DNA of 64,000 bases. It comes from Capsicum annuum. Lineage: Eukaryota; Streptophyta; Magnoliopsida; Solanales; Solanaceae. Shown here piece by piece: positions 1-9,653 of this stretch. The translations under genes and the position numbers were made by a program. The notes below the pieces were generated by a model. The model was given only the letters and a program-made list of their open reading frames with translations. It was not told the DNA's origin and did not search any database. How positions within the stretch are numbered: the stretch's first letter is position 1; every line of letters starts with the position of its first letter. Location: the NCBI RefSeq assembly GCF_002878395.1, contig NC_061112.1:40903873-40967872 (forward strand), written 5' to 3'.

Positions 1-832
1 GTGCATCTGTTATATTTATATTATTATCTAATAATTGTTTTGTCATATATCCTATCCATAATTGTATTGTTTTTTCTGTATCTATTACACAGTCTAGATC
101 TAAAAAGTTATAATTTTTATTCACTATTTGTTTTGGTATCCATTTATCATATTCATTATATTTTTTAAACTTATTCTTATAATATATAGGTTTTCTTATT
201 TCTGTTGTTTTAGGTATTATATTTTCATTTTCTTTTTTATCAAGAGTATTTATTTCTGTGTGGGTATTTTCTAAGTTTTCCTCATTAATTTTTTGTTCTT
301 CATTGATTTCTAAATTTTTTGTATTTGTTAATATTTCTGTGTATGTTTCACTGTCTTCGGACTCATAATTATCTGTCTCTTCAATATCTATATTATTTAT
401 TTCTAATTCTTCATTTTTTATTTCTAATTTTTCCTTAAATTGATTTATCTCATTTAGTAATTTCTGTTCTCTATCTTTTTCTTCTTTTTCTTTTTGTCTT
501 TGTTCATACAGTTCTTTTAACATTTGTAATTCTTTTTCTAATTCAGCAATTCTACTATTTTTGGTTTCTTCTATTTTTCGTATTTCTTCCGTAGTTTGTT
601 GTTTTATTTTTTCTATTTCTTTTTTCCTATCTATCTCTTCATTTTCTTTTTCTATTCTTACCATTGCTGTTAATTTATCTTCTAATTTTAATTCTTCTTT
701 TTCTAACATTAGATATAAATGTTCACCTATTTTCTTATATCTTCGTCCTAGATTAGAAAATACTATTTTTATTTTTGATCCTTCGTAGTTTTCATATATT
801 TTTTCATCTATTATAAATTCTTCTTTATTCAT
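1..832 (-). CDS. Pararetrovirus-like ORF3, N-terminal part (runs off window)
   Basis: The frame opens at the ATG at 832-830, which overlaps the TGA of the preceding ORF, and stays open for 277 codons to the window edge. Residues about 45-150 are very rich in Glu and Lys with heptad-like spacing, so a long coiled coil is likely. An acidic Glu/Asn-rich linker follows to about residue 200. Then comes a more globular stretch with aromatic and basic residues (motifs DKWIP, NFLDLD and QLWIGY). In badna- and tungro-like viruses the third ORF is the polyprotein (movement, coat, protease, RT/RNase H), and this could be its N-terminus. No catalytic motif is visible in the part present, so the product is not identified with certainty. 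Confidence 0.55.
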   Translation of the reverse strand, partial: MNKEEFIIDEKIYENYEGSKIKIVFSNLGRRYKKIGEHLYLMLEKEELKLEDKLTAMVRIEKENEEIDRKKEIEKIKQQTTEEIRKIEETKNSRIAELEKELQMLKELYEQRQKEKEEKDREQKLLNEINQFKEKLEIKNEELEINNIDIEETDNYESEDSETYTEILTNTKNLEINEEQKINEENLENTHTEINTLDKKENENIIPKTTEIRKPIYYKNKFKKYNEYDKWIPKQIVNKNYNFLDLDCVIDTEKTIQLWIGYMTKQLLDNNINITDA

Positions 833-1041
833 TTTATTGTGAATAGGTCATGTTGATATACATATTCTAAACTATCTATTTGTGATTCTAATTTTGATAT
901 TTCATCTTTTTGTGTATCTATTGAATTTTTACTAACTCCGGCAAATATATTATAATGTAGTCTTTTTATTCTTATTTTTAATTCTTTACGTTTTTCAGAG
1001 ATAATTTGTTTTAATTCTTTATATTGTTGTACTTTATTCAT
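829..1041 (-). CDS. Pararetrovirus-like ORF2, small lysine-rich coiled-coil protein
   Basis: A 70-codon intact frame. It starts 17 nt after the ORF1 stop and ends in TGA overlapping the ATG of ORF3 (ATGA), a coupling typical of polycistronic caulimovirid RNAs. The protein is basic and charged in its first 30 residues and has leucine/isoleucine heptads in its last 30, consistent with a small oligomerising protein. In badna/tungroviruses ORF2 is a small virion-associated nucleic-acid-binding protein. The position and size suggest the same role here, but I recognise no sequence signature. Confidence 0.5.
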   Translation of the reverse strand: MNKVQQYKELKQIISEKRKELKIRIKRLHYNIFAGVSKNSIDTQKDEISKLESQIDSLEYVYQHDLFTIK

Positions 1042-1058
1042 TTTAAATTATATTCATA

Positions 1059-1295
1059 TTATCTTGGTGGATATCTAAATCTAATTTTATCATAATTAGG
1101 TGGTATATGTTTCATTCTTCTGGATTTTAAATGTGTGATTAATTTTGATTCAATACTAGATATTAATGTAATTAAGTAGGCTAGTTTTTGTGGATTTTCT
1201 TTTGTTTTATTTAGACTTATATATTCTGAATAATTACTAATTAAAGATTCTTTAATTTTTCTAAAAGCTTCTCTATTTTTAAATGGTCTTCGCAT
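1059..1295 (-). CDS. Pararetrovirus-like ORF1, 78 aa basic protein
   Basis: An intact 78-codon frame, the first substantial ORF after the primer site, ending in TAA. The start ATG at 1295-1293 is preceded by an AT-only leader. The N-terminus is strongly basic and the C-terminus is rich in Arg and Pro. Short first ORFs of unclear function precede ORF2 and ORF3 in badna/tungro-like viruses. I cannot assign a domain. It could also be part of a family-specific leader protein. Confidence 0.45.
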   Translation of the reverse strand: MRRPFKNREAFRKIKESLISNYSEYISLNKTKENPQKLAYLITLISSIESKLITHLKSRRMKHIPPNYDKIRFRYPPR

Positions 1296-1426
1296 AATTA
1301 ATTAATTATAAGTAAAATGTTTTAACTCTAAATCTAATTTTGACTCTAAATCTATATATTCTAACTCTAACTCCAATATATATATATCTCTTCCGTACTT
1401 TTTAAATTGTTGTGCTCTGATACCAT
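1296..1426 (-). promoter_or_regulatory. Reverse-transcription primer site and leader of the pararetrovirus
   Basis: Positions 1426-1415 on the minus strand read TGGTATCAGAGC, an exact match to the plant initiator tRNA-Met primer site that defines nucleotide 1 of caulimovirid genomes. The leader between it and ORF1 is purine-rich with repeated GATTTAGAGT-like words and could translate as a short acidic repeat. The same 12-mer also serves Ty1/copia and chromoviruses, so on its own it is not diagnostic; the ORF layout downstream is what points to a pararetrovirus. Confidence 0.6.
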
Positions 1427-2486
1427 TTGTAGGGGGGTGTGCGGATTTAATAGGTATAATAGATTTAGTGGACCAATGAACTAAATATAATAAAATATAG
1501 AAATAAGTCCGAGGTAAAGCATCTAGAATAAAGTCGAACCATATAAATATAATAAATGTGGAAAGAAAGATAACAATGCAACCATAACTCCCAAAACCAG
1601 GTGTCAATAGTTTAAAAACGTATCTAGTACAACTTAAATCCAAAGAAATACATGAGATATCCAAATACAAAAGAAACCATATCTCTGAAATGTAAATAAA
1701 GACATAGTCTATAGAGAAAGGCAGTAGAAGACATACGGACGCCTGAAATTATCAACTACCTTGAAAGCTCTAACAATCGTCTGAATCAAGTAACATGGGG
1801 TGTATTCGAACCTGGATAAGCACCAGAAGGGTGCAGTAGGAGTGATTACGGTCCACTTGTACTCAGTATGTATCATAAGCCGATCGAACAATGTAGAAAA
1901 TAGAGTACAAAATATACATTAAGGGCAAGTCACCTGCAATTAGAAAATGTCCCATAATGGTAGCCTACACCGCTTGCACTAAGAATAATACAAGTAGTAT
2001 AATACAAGTATACATTATATCACACACAAGTATAAATTAGAGAAGAATATGTATATATAGGATGGTTAAGTATAAGTAACAGGATATAGAACAAGTAGAC
2101 ATATAACAAGTCAATATGAAAATTCCATCACGACAACAATCACAATAAAGACATTGTAATGTAAAATAATATGATGATGCACGAGGTTGGCACACAGTCT
2201 TGGGATTGGCACACAGTCTTGATATTGGCACACAACCTTGTGCAATATTCAGTATTTTCAGCATTTTTAATATTTTCAGTAATTTCAGTATTTTTAGAGT
2301 TTTCAATATTTTCAATAATTTAAGTATTTTCAGTGTTTCAAAAGCACATACATAACATAAGACACAAATTAAGTACAAATAAATGACAACAAGTAAATAT
2401 AAAAAAATAAAATAAACAAGTAAAATGATGCATATGATGACATGAGAATGATGATGCAAGATACACAACCATTCCAAATGAGTATT

Positions 2487-3317
2487 TGATACAAATCAGT
2501 CCACCAAAATGTCAAAACAGTCCACCAAATATGAGAAGAACAAGCAACACAAAGGGATACAAGATGACAAAAATAAAAACACACGGATTTGAAAAATAAT
2601 AAAAGAATAGATAGTGAGACCAAGATTATTAGAAGATTAAGAACCAAGTATATTTCAACATTAAACCCTAATGAATGTAATAATCAAAACCACACTCTTA
2701 CAGTGACCGCCAAGGTAATCGACACCTCAAGATCCACCATTTCCAAGCAAAGAACATTATTGGCTTTTCCAAGCCCATTACTAAAGATGACTTTTCCAAG
2801 TCCTAACTAAGACTATACTAAGGTGGTCTACTCTCAAGAGAGTGGATTTCAGGTGTTTCAATTTTTAATCTTTCATAAACTAAAGAGAAAAGGCCTAATA
2901 AGAGACTATATATAGCTTAGCTTATTACATAGTATAATAGACCAAAATACCCTTAATGAAAGAGGAGGTCATGGGTTGTTTCTTTAACATGTGCAATTCC
3001 CAAAATACCCTTAATAAAGGGTGCTTCTTCAATGCTCCAAAACCATGGGGTCACACTTCAAAACTTGTAGTTTTGAATTGGCATCAAATGTAATCCCCCA
3101 TGCAGTTTTGGGGTCACACTTCAAAACTTGTAGTATTCAATTGGCATCAAATGTAATCCCCCATACAATCTTTCACACAAGGGTTTGTTTAATGACATGC
3201 TCAAAATGGGTCCTACATGTATATTCTCGTATCCTTGAGGTGACCAAGTCTTGAGCCTCTATGTGTTGGCCTCTAAAGATGTCATCCAAAGATAAGATGG
3301 TCATTTGTCCCGTAGCA
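2487..3317 (-). repeat. 3' LTR of element N (831 bp, with internal 63-bp duplication)
   Basis: Aligns with 7043-7806. It is longer mainly because a 63-bp unit occurs twice in tandem (3047-3109 and 3110-3172, both starting GGGGTCACACTTCAAAAC); the partner LTR has it once. The LTR ends in GTAGCA at 3317, directly followed by the polypurine-tract complement. Confidence 0.87.
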
Positions 3318-4540
3318 TCCTCCCCTTCTTGAAAAGGATTCGACCTCGAATCCAAACCTTCCAAAACTGAAGAGAGGACAAACAAATACAAACTCCTCAT
3401 GGAATGAGGGTTAGTGTTAGCACAACAAATCATCTCAACGTGCCATGGTTGTACATATTTACAATATAACCAAGAATCCTTTGAATGAAATATTAAAAAC
3501 TCAATAAAAGATGTACGAAGGATTTGGTTATGGGATTCACCAAGAGTGACACTTTGCTTGTCATGTAGATCAAGCAACAATTTGGGTGCACCAATATCAC
3601 CATTTCCATATTTGGCACCGGGGTTAAACGGGAAGAGTGGCCATAGACATGGGTCTAGACAACACTTCCCTTTCCAGTGGTCTCCACCCAAGCTAAATGA
3701 CATACTCTCTACAGTAACATACATATCATCAAAACAAAATAGAGAGTAAAGAAAAGTATCACTCAAGTTGACTTTTACTAAGGTTCTCTTATGCGTGTAC
3801 TCACTACTAGTTTCCCAATCATCACCATGAGTACTCTCAACAATAAAGCCATACTAAGTAGAAGAAGGAGTAACTTCCAAGACTACACATTCCTTACCCT
3901 TAAGAGTACTCTCATCTTCCAACAAGAGATTTTTATCTTTAGGAGAAATATTGTCACACCATAGTGGGTTAACATATAGGCTATAGCCTCCAAGGTAAGT
4001 TATACCATCTTTTTCACCACTAGGCTCATTAGGAGTGTTTATATCACTTTTAAACAAGACATTACACCTAAAGAGTGCATGATCCAACCCACGGGCAGAT
4101 TTAGAACAAGCAAGTTCTTCACTCACTAAGAGATCAATATCAAGTTTCAAAGTGGTTTCAAGCACAAGATTATCCCAAGAATAGCACTCGGGTTCACTCC
4201 CCTTTTATTGAACAACTTTTTTAAGTAGTTCACTCACTTGAGTTTGTTTAATCACATCACACACATACTTAAGTGGTGGAAAATTTTCACAAATAGGTTG
4301 ATCAACACCAATTACACAAGACAATGTACTTCCGTTCAGCATATAGGCTTGAACACTAGGTGGACATAAATTAATCTTATAGGAAGAGTCAATTTGGTCA
4401 TCGATAGGAGCAATTAGTGTATCCAAACTCACTACCTGTACATCATCAACAAAAGGCAAAGAATCATTAAACTCACAAATAAGTAAGCTACTAGTCTCAC
4501 TCAATGGGCTACTAGCCACACAATTATCATTCACATGCAC
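3173..4540 (-). pseudogene. Long unidentified reading frame of element N running into its LTR
   Basis: Frames 4540-4205, 4165-3854 and 3766-3173 form one nearly continuous reading frame of roughly 450 codons, interrupted by a few stops. The last frame crosses the polypurine tract and ends inside the LTR. Near its end is the motif SNPFQEGED, which resembles the C-terminal tail of polyproteins of some plant Ty3/gypsy elements (from memory of that family, not searched). The upstream part is acidic with scattered Cys and shows no RT, RNase H or integrase motif. The product is unknown. Its persistence over about 1.4 kb suggests it was coding until fairly recently. Confidence 0.5.
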
Positions 4541-4654
4541 AAAAGTGTAAGAGTTAGCTATTTTACCTTGAAGTTCTTGAGTCGACTCTCCTTTTTTGTG
4601 TTGTGAAGGACCTCGACAAGCTTGGGCAGCAACTTCACTTCAGCATTGCTCTCC

Positions 4655-5735
4655 TTAACTTTCCGTGTAGGTACCTACAAAAATGTCCTTAGAAATAGAA
4701 GGACAAATAATGTTAGCTCGGTTTGGTGACAATCCCCTCACTTCGCTCCACACAACCTCTCTTTTTTCCACTCTCAGATTATCACCTTGCACACATTTAA
4801 TCCTCTCAATATTTTGTCTCTCATAAGTATTAGGATTGGAGTAAGTATTCACTTCTCTTTACGGCTCAGGAAACATGCATGTCACAAGGTGATTTCCCCA
4901 CCGGTCTCTTACAACATTTAGCCAATTTTGCACATTTGAAACTCTATGTTGTGCAAACCAATCGGCACCTAAGCATACATGACCATATGTAAATGGAAGA
5001 ATATCACACCATACCTCCTCATGGTATTCAAATTGGAAGAAGACAACCTTGACCCTCTCGGTAACCTTAAACCCATCCAAGAAGTATGAAACAAGTAAAG
5101 GCTCACGAAACAACCCCAAGTAGTCAACCATGGATAGAACGATGTAGTTACTATAGTACCTATTATTTAACACAACAAGGCAGCCTGGTATCCCATAAAT
5201 GGTCACCTTTTCGGAGTGTACACTCCTTCTTAGATCAACATTTTAAATAACACGAGTACCCCTCAATTTGGAGATGCATACCCTCTTCTTCTCATTGGAC
5301 AACTTCCACTAGAGCTAGTATAACCATTTACACTATATTGACCTTGATAAGAAGTATTACAAGGTAGAGAATATAAATCTTCACACTCCTTACTTGTACT
5401 CTCATCATAGATCTCATAAGTTTTGCGAACGAAAGGGTTATACCTAACAGCAAATCTAAGTTCGGAGTGAGAAGTGTAAGACTCTTTACATGCCCCAACG
5501 TCATCATAAGATCCATCACAAGGTCCTACATCATCTACAAATCCACCATAAGCACTAGGCACTTCATTCACCTCATTTTCCCCCTCAAAACCGTAACTCT
5601 CAAAACTGCCCAAGTTTTGATCATGGCTATTTTCATAGCCTCCGGAATCTCCCTTAACTTCGTAGCCATAAACCCCTCACTACAATCATAGTCTCCCATG
5701 TTGTAGTCACAATACTCCTTGGCTATCGAAGACAT
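4655..5735 (-). pseudogene. Gag-linker and retropepsin-like remnant of element N
   Basis: From the ATG at 5735 the minus strand reads an acidic Gly/Tyr-rich stretch, with one frameshift near 5610, that continues to 5263. Frame 5206-4859 then contains TIYGIPGCLVVLNN, VWCDILPF and HVCLGADWF. The spacing resembles the C-terminal half of plant retroelement aspartic proteases, in which a 'DVLPM...ILLGRPW' type segment precedes the flap end. The catalytic DTG/DSG is not evident, so the call is tentative. A further frame (4852-4655) follows without a recognisable domain. No CCHC zinc knuckle is visible. Confidence 0.45.
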
Positions 5736-7042
5736 GCTCTCCTTATATCACCTTTCTACCTACACAATGAACAAACAAGATTAGTAGTAAAAGCTCCTCA
5801 CCAACACTTGTATACACCCACCTTTGTGATTCTCACAATTGAAGTGGTGAATATTAAAAGTTGCTTATACTCCGGTAGTCAATAGGATGTCAATTCTACT
5901 TGGTGGCCGGAATGAATTCTTGTTTGATCGACTCAAGACATAACAACAAAGTTTACTTACGAACATGAAACAAAGAAAATACTATGACTTATAAACAAGA
6001 AAAGCACAAAATACAACGCTTAACACGAAAGAAAACATACTCAAAAACTAATCTACAATCTAGTAGGTATTTACTAGTTTGCTAATTTTTGTGAGAACTA
6101 ACAAAATGAAAACCAATAGAATCAAAAAAGTGAAACTAGGAATTCCAACGTTCTTGAGATATTGATGATGTGGCACTCGACTATTGGTCGATGGACAAAA
6201 AATATTGTTGAAGTTGAAAATTTTTGTTCCACAATTTTGGTTGTTCAGATTTCACAAAGATGGGGGGAATTTCGGTTTTGGTATGTTAACAAACAGGACT
6301 TTAAGTCCTTTTTTTCAAAATTCAAACCTTGACCAACTTTCACCTTTTTGGCAAGACAACCTTTAAGATGTCTTGTCCCCCTTTCCTCTTTTGGCTTGTC
6401 TAGAAAAATAAACTTACTCCCTTTTGGTATGAAGACTTTTGGGAGGTCTTTTGTTTTTTTTCCTTTTTGGTAATGTCTTGAAAGTTGTTTCAAGACTAAC
6501 AAGAGCCCACACTCTCTTCCCTTTGAATTTGGATCAAACAACAACCTTTTACAAGACTTCTTCAACACAACACAAGAACTTCAACAACAACAACAAAACC
6601 GTCCACTCTTCCCACAACAACTTACAATTTTGTTTTTTGCTCAAGAACTTGGGTTAGACTCAAGTAGTGTTAGAGATAAAGAAAACCAACATAGGAAACA
6701 ATAAAGACAATCAAAACAACACCTAAATCTAGACACAAATTCGACCAAATAATAACAACACTTCGGCCAAGACACCAAACCCATAGAATAACTTTTTTTT
6801 GTGAGATTTTCGACCTTGGACACCTCTTCTAATGTTACGAAACAAAGATATAACACTAGAACACACAAAACGAAAAAAATCATAAGAAAACTAGGCATCA
6901 AATTTTGGCCTAAACACAAAAACGTGGACAGATTACTATTTTTGAGTTTTTCAGCTTTTCAACAATTTTTTTTTTATTTTTGAGTAAACAAACCCAAGAT
7001 TGATCTTATGGGAACGAAATCAATGATGGCTTTGATACTAAA
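5736..7042 (-). other. Leader of element N, no gene seen
   Basis: About 1.3 kb between the 5' LTR and the first reading frame. It has long A- and T-rich runs and only short open frames that look like chance. The primer-site complement GCTTTGATACTA sits at 7029-7040, 2 nt before the LTR. An unusually long leader like this is common in non-autonomous LTR elements. Confidence 0.6.
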
Positions 7043-7806
7043 TGATATAAATTAGTCCACCAAGATGCCAAAACAGTCCATAAAATATGAGAAGAACAAG
7101 CAACACAAAGGGATACAAGATGGTTAAAATACAAGGATTTGCAAAATAATTAAAGGATAGATAGTTAGACCAAGATTATTACAAGATTAAGAACCAAGTA
7201 TATTTCAACATTAAATCCTAATGAATGTAATAATCAAAACCACACTCTTATGGTGACCTCCAAGGTAATCGACTCACTTCAAGATCCACCATTTTCAAGC
7301 AAAGAACAATATTGGCTTTTCCAAGCCCTATACTAAGGATGACTTTTCCAAGTCCTAACTAAGACTATGCTAAGGTGGTATACTCTCAAGAGATAGGATT
7401 TCAAGTGTTTCAATTTTTCATCTTTCATAAACTAAAGAGAAAATACCTAATAAGAGACTATATATAGCTTATCTTATTACATAGTATAATGGACCAAAAT
7501 ACCCTTAATGAAAGGGGAGGTCATGGGTTGTTTCTTTAACATATGCAATCCCCAAAATACCCTTAATGAAGTGTGCTTCTTCAATGCTCCAAAACCATGG
7601 GGTCACGCTTCAAAACTTGTAGTCTCGAATTGGCATCAAATGTAAGCCCCCACGCAATCTTCCACACACAGGTTTGTTGAATGACATGCTCAAAACGAGT
7701 CCTCCATGCATGTTCTCGTATCCTTGAGTTGACCAAGTCTTGACCCTCTATGTGTTGGCCTCTAAAGATGTCATCAAAAGATAAGATGGGCATTTGTCCC
7801 GTATTA
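7043..7806 (-). repeat. 5' LTR of element N (764 bp)
   Basis: Direct repeat of 2487-3317 without the 63-bp duplication. It begins TGATA and ends GTATTA, followed at once by the right copy of the target duplication GTATT (7807-7811). Differences from the other LTR are scattered substitutions, indicating an insertion that is not recent. Confidence 0.87.
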
Positions 7807-9653
7807 GTATTTCCACAACCAATCCGCATGATGTATTTCCACAACCAATCCATATGAAGTATTTCCATAACCAACCATAATATTACAATTCCACAACCAC
7901 GTGAGCCAATATCTACTCACTATTTTTACTATCTATGAATTTTCCACATGATTCACATGTCCACAAGTATGAATATATGACAATACGTCAAAGGTACCAT
8001 AATAAACATTTCTAACAATGCAATATAATTATTCTCCTGTATTCAAGGCTATCAATCATCATATAAGACCCTACACGGTCACACATATCACATGATATCT
8101 CAGATTTATAGATGTCCATATTTCATGATTGGTTCCTAACCTTAATATGTATTTTGGTAAACAAATTAACTACCCAACCTAGTCTGAAGAGTTAAGCCAT
8201 AACTTACCTCAAAGGCCGAAATCTGTCTGCTACACTTTTATCCTGCAACCTTACTTCTCACGAATGAGTCGTACATCAAATAAAATCAAGAAATCTAGAA
8301 TCTATGCATCAAACAAAGCCAACAATACCCATATTGCCTTCTTTTGGTTCAGGGTCAAAATGGACACCCGAATGGATTTTCAAATAAAAAGAGCAAACTC
8401 ATAACTTTACTTTAAAAATGTGTTCCCCATACCTTTGAGAATCTACAGCTAAAAACCCAAATCAAATCGAGTAAAAAATGAGGTTCAAATCAAAGAAAAA
8501 CTATATTCAATCTTTACCGGGTAAAACCTTTGAAATCCATTTTAAAATCAAGAATCAAATAGGTTTTGAAGATGAAATTGAGGAAAAACAAGTAATTATA
8601 GGATTGGGAACATTATTCAAGTAAAATAAAGAGAAATTTGGGATAAATCAAGTAATAAGGTTTTTGGATAATGAATCAAGAATTAAAGTAAGAAAAGGAT
8701 GATATCTCACCTTAAATCCATAAAAATTTGAGACATAGATGTTAATATAACTTCTCAAGAACCCACAAGCTTCACGTTTAAGCTCTCGCACTATTTTAAG
8801 GTTTATCTCTTAAGAGAAAAGGTGAAAAATGAGCAAAAGTTGGGTAAAAGGGGCTATTTATACGTCACACCAAGTTACCAGGTTCAGTAGGGCATAAAAT
8901 GCATCCCTCAAATGCAATTTACCTATTTAAGGTATCAAACGCATGCAGCAAATGTGCTCTACCCTTTGTGCACCAATTAACCAGGTGCACCAGATTTTTC
9001 TAAGTCCAAAACGGACTATGACGGGGTGCCCAAAAGTCGATTGGAATCCATTTTTCATAAATTAACTCTGTAACCCCACTAAATTTGATATTCGGGATGT
9101 GTTGGCGAAGTCGGATTTACTAAAAGACATCATTTTCACAGAGTTGTCCCCAAAATCTAAAATCACATTTTTTCAAATCAAGGATCAAAATGAGATTTAA
9201 AAGCCGTAAAACCATACCAAACATGTCACCACCCTAAAATCAATGTTCCAGATGCATTACCGAAATTTATTTTTTCATCTGAGTTTGTTTCGACTAAATA
9301 TGAGTCCCACGCCCATATTTTTTATTTTTCCAACTTTTCGACCAACAGGTCAAAATAAGCTGGGTGCATCGGTTCCCGAACCAAAGGTTTACCTAGCCTA
9401 AAATCGATATACTGGAGCTGCTAGCGTAGTCTGTTCAGTCATCTGTTGCAGGATCAAACGATAACCATACCGGTCTATTATAAGGCTCTCAAAGCCATCA
9501 AAAACCATAATATCACACCGAAGGGACCAAAATGCATCAAAAATCATGCCAATCACCTCCATACCCCAAAAATATCAAAATGTAATTATGGGAGGCGTAA
9601 AATAGTCAAATAACCTAGAAACACATATTTCATCAAATTTTTAGGTTGTTACA

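Larger units (their letters stand above)
1..1427 (-). mobile_element. Endogenous pararetrovirus fragment (Caulimoviridae-like), 5' part of genome
   Basis: Reading from 1426 downwards on the minus strand there is an exact plant tRNA-Met primer site (TGGTATCAGAGC), a leader of about 120 nt, and three consecutive open frames of 78, 70 and at least 277 codons. The second and third overlap by ATGA. A primer site followed by two small ORFs and a long ORF, with ATGA-type overlap, is the layout of badna/tungro-like Caulimoviridae; an LTR retrotransposon would normally start with gag. The region is more AT-rich than its neighbours and, unlike the elements around it, has no stop in any of the three frames. 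The viral polymerase and coat zinc finger would lie outside the window, so the family assignment rests on layout only and the genus is unresolved. Confidence 0.62.
2487..7806 (-). mobile_element. Non-autonomous LTR retrotransposon N inside the C 3' LTR
   Basis: It is bounded by direct repeats 2487-3317 and 7043-7806 that begin TGATA and end GTAGCA or its decayed form GTATTA. A perfect 5-bp target duplication GTATT lies at 2482-2486 and 7807-7811. A polypurine tract complement (TCCTCCCCTTCT) follows the left LTR. A primer-site complement (GCTTTGATACTA, two changes from the tRNA-Met site) precedes the right LTR, so N reads on the minus strand. The 3.7-kb interior holds protease-like and unidentified reading frames but no reverse transcriptase, RNase H or integrase that I can find, so N would depend on an autonomous relative. 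Confidence 0.87.
1440..9653 (-). repeat. 3' LTR of element C (split by element N)
   Basis: 1440-2486 plus 7812-9653 form about 2.9 kb that aligns with 26000-29144. The match is clear from about 1465 (for example the word CTAGAATAAAG, and later CCAAAACCAGGTGTCAATAG) to the end at 9653. The first roughly 40 bp of the LTR, including the TG tip, are missing or unrecognisable at the junction with the pararetrovirus primer site. It carries a run of short TATTTTCAG-like repeats at 2250-2340 shared with the other LTR. Element N interrupts it at 2486. Confidence 0.78.

Noticed and set aside
561..788. Plus-strand 75-codon Ser/Phe-rich frame
   Set aside because: It is the antisense shadow of the Lys/Glu-rich coiled-coil ORF on the minus strand.
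1415..1426. tRNA-Met gene suggested by matches at several places
   Set aside because: Only the 12-nt primer site is present each time, beside LTRs or the viral leader; no cloverleaf.
1302..1670. 122-codon minus-strand frame running through the pararetrovirus primer site
   Set aside because: It joins LTR-derived sequence to the viral leader across the junction; its first half is LTR. Only the short part after the primer site could be viral leader.
2037..2647. Hydrophobic minus-strand frames that could suggest a membrane protein
   Set aside because: They lie in the C 3' LTR and cross the N insertion boundary at 2486, so they cannot be one gene; composition reflects AT-rich repeats.
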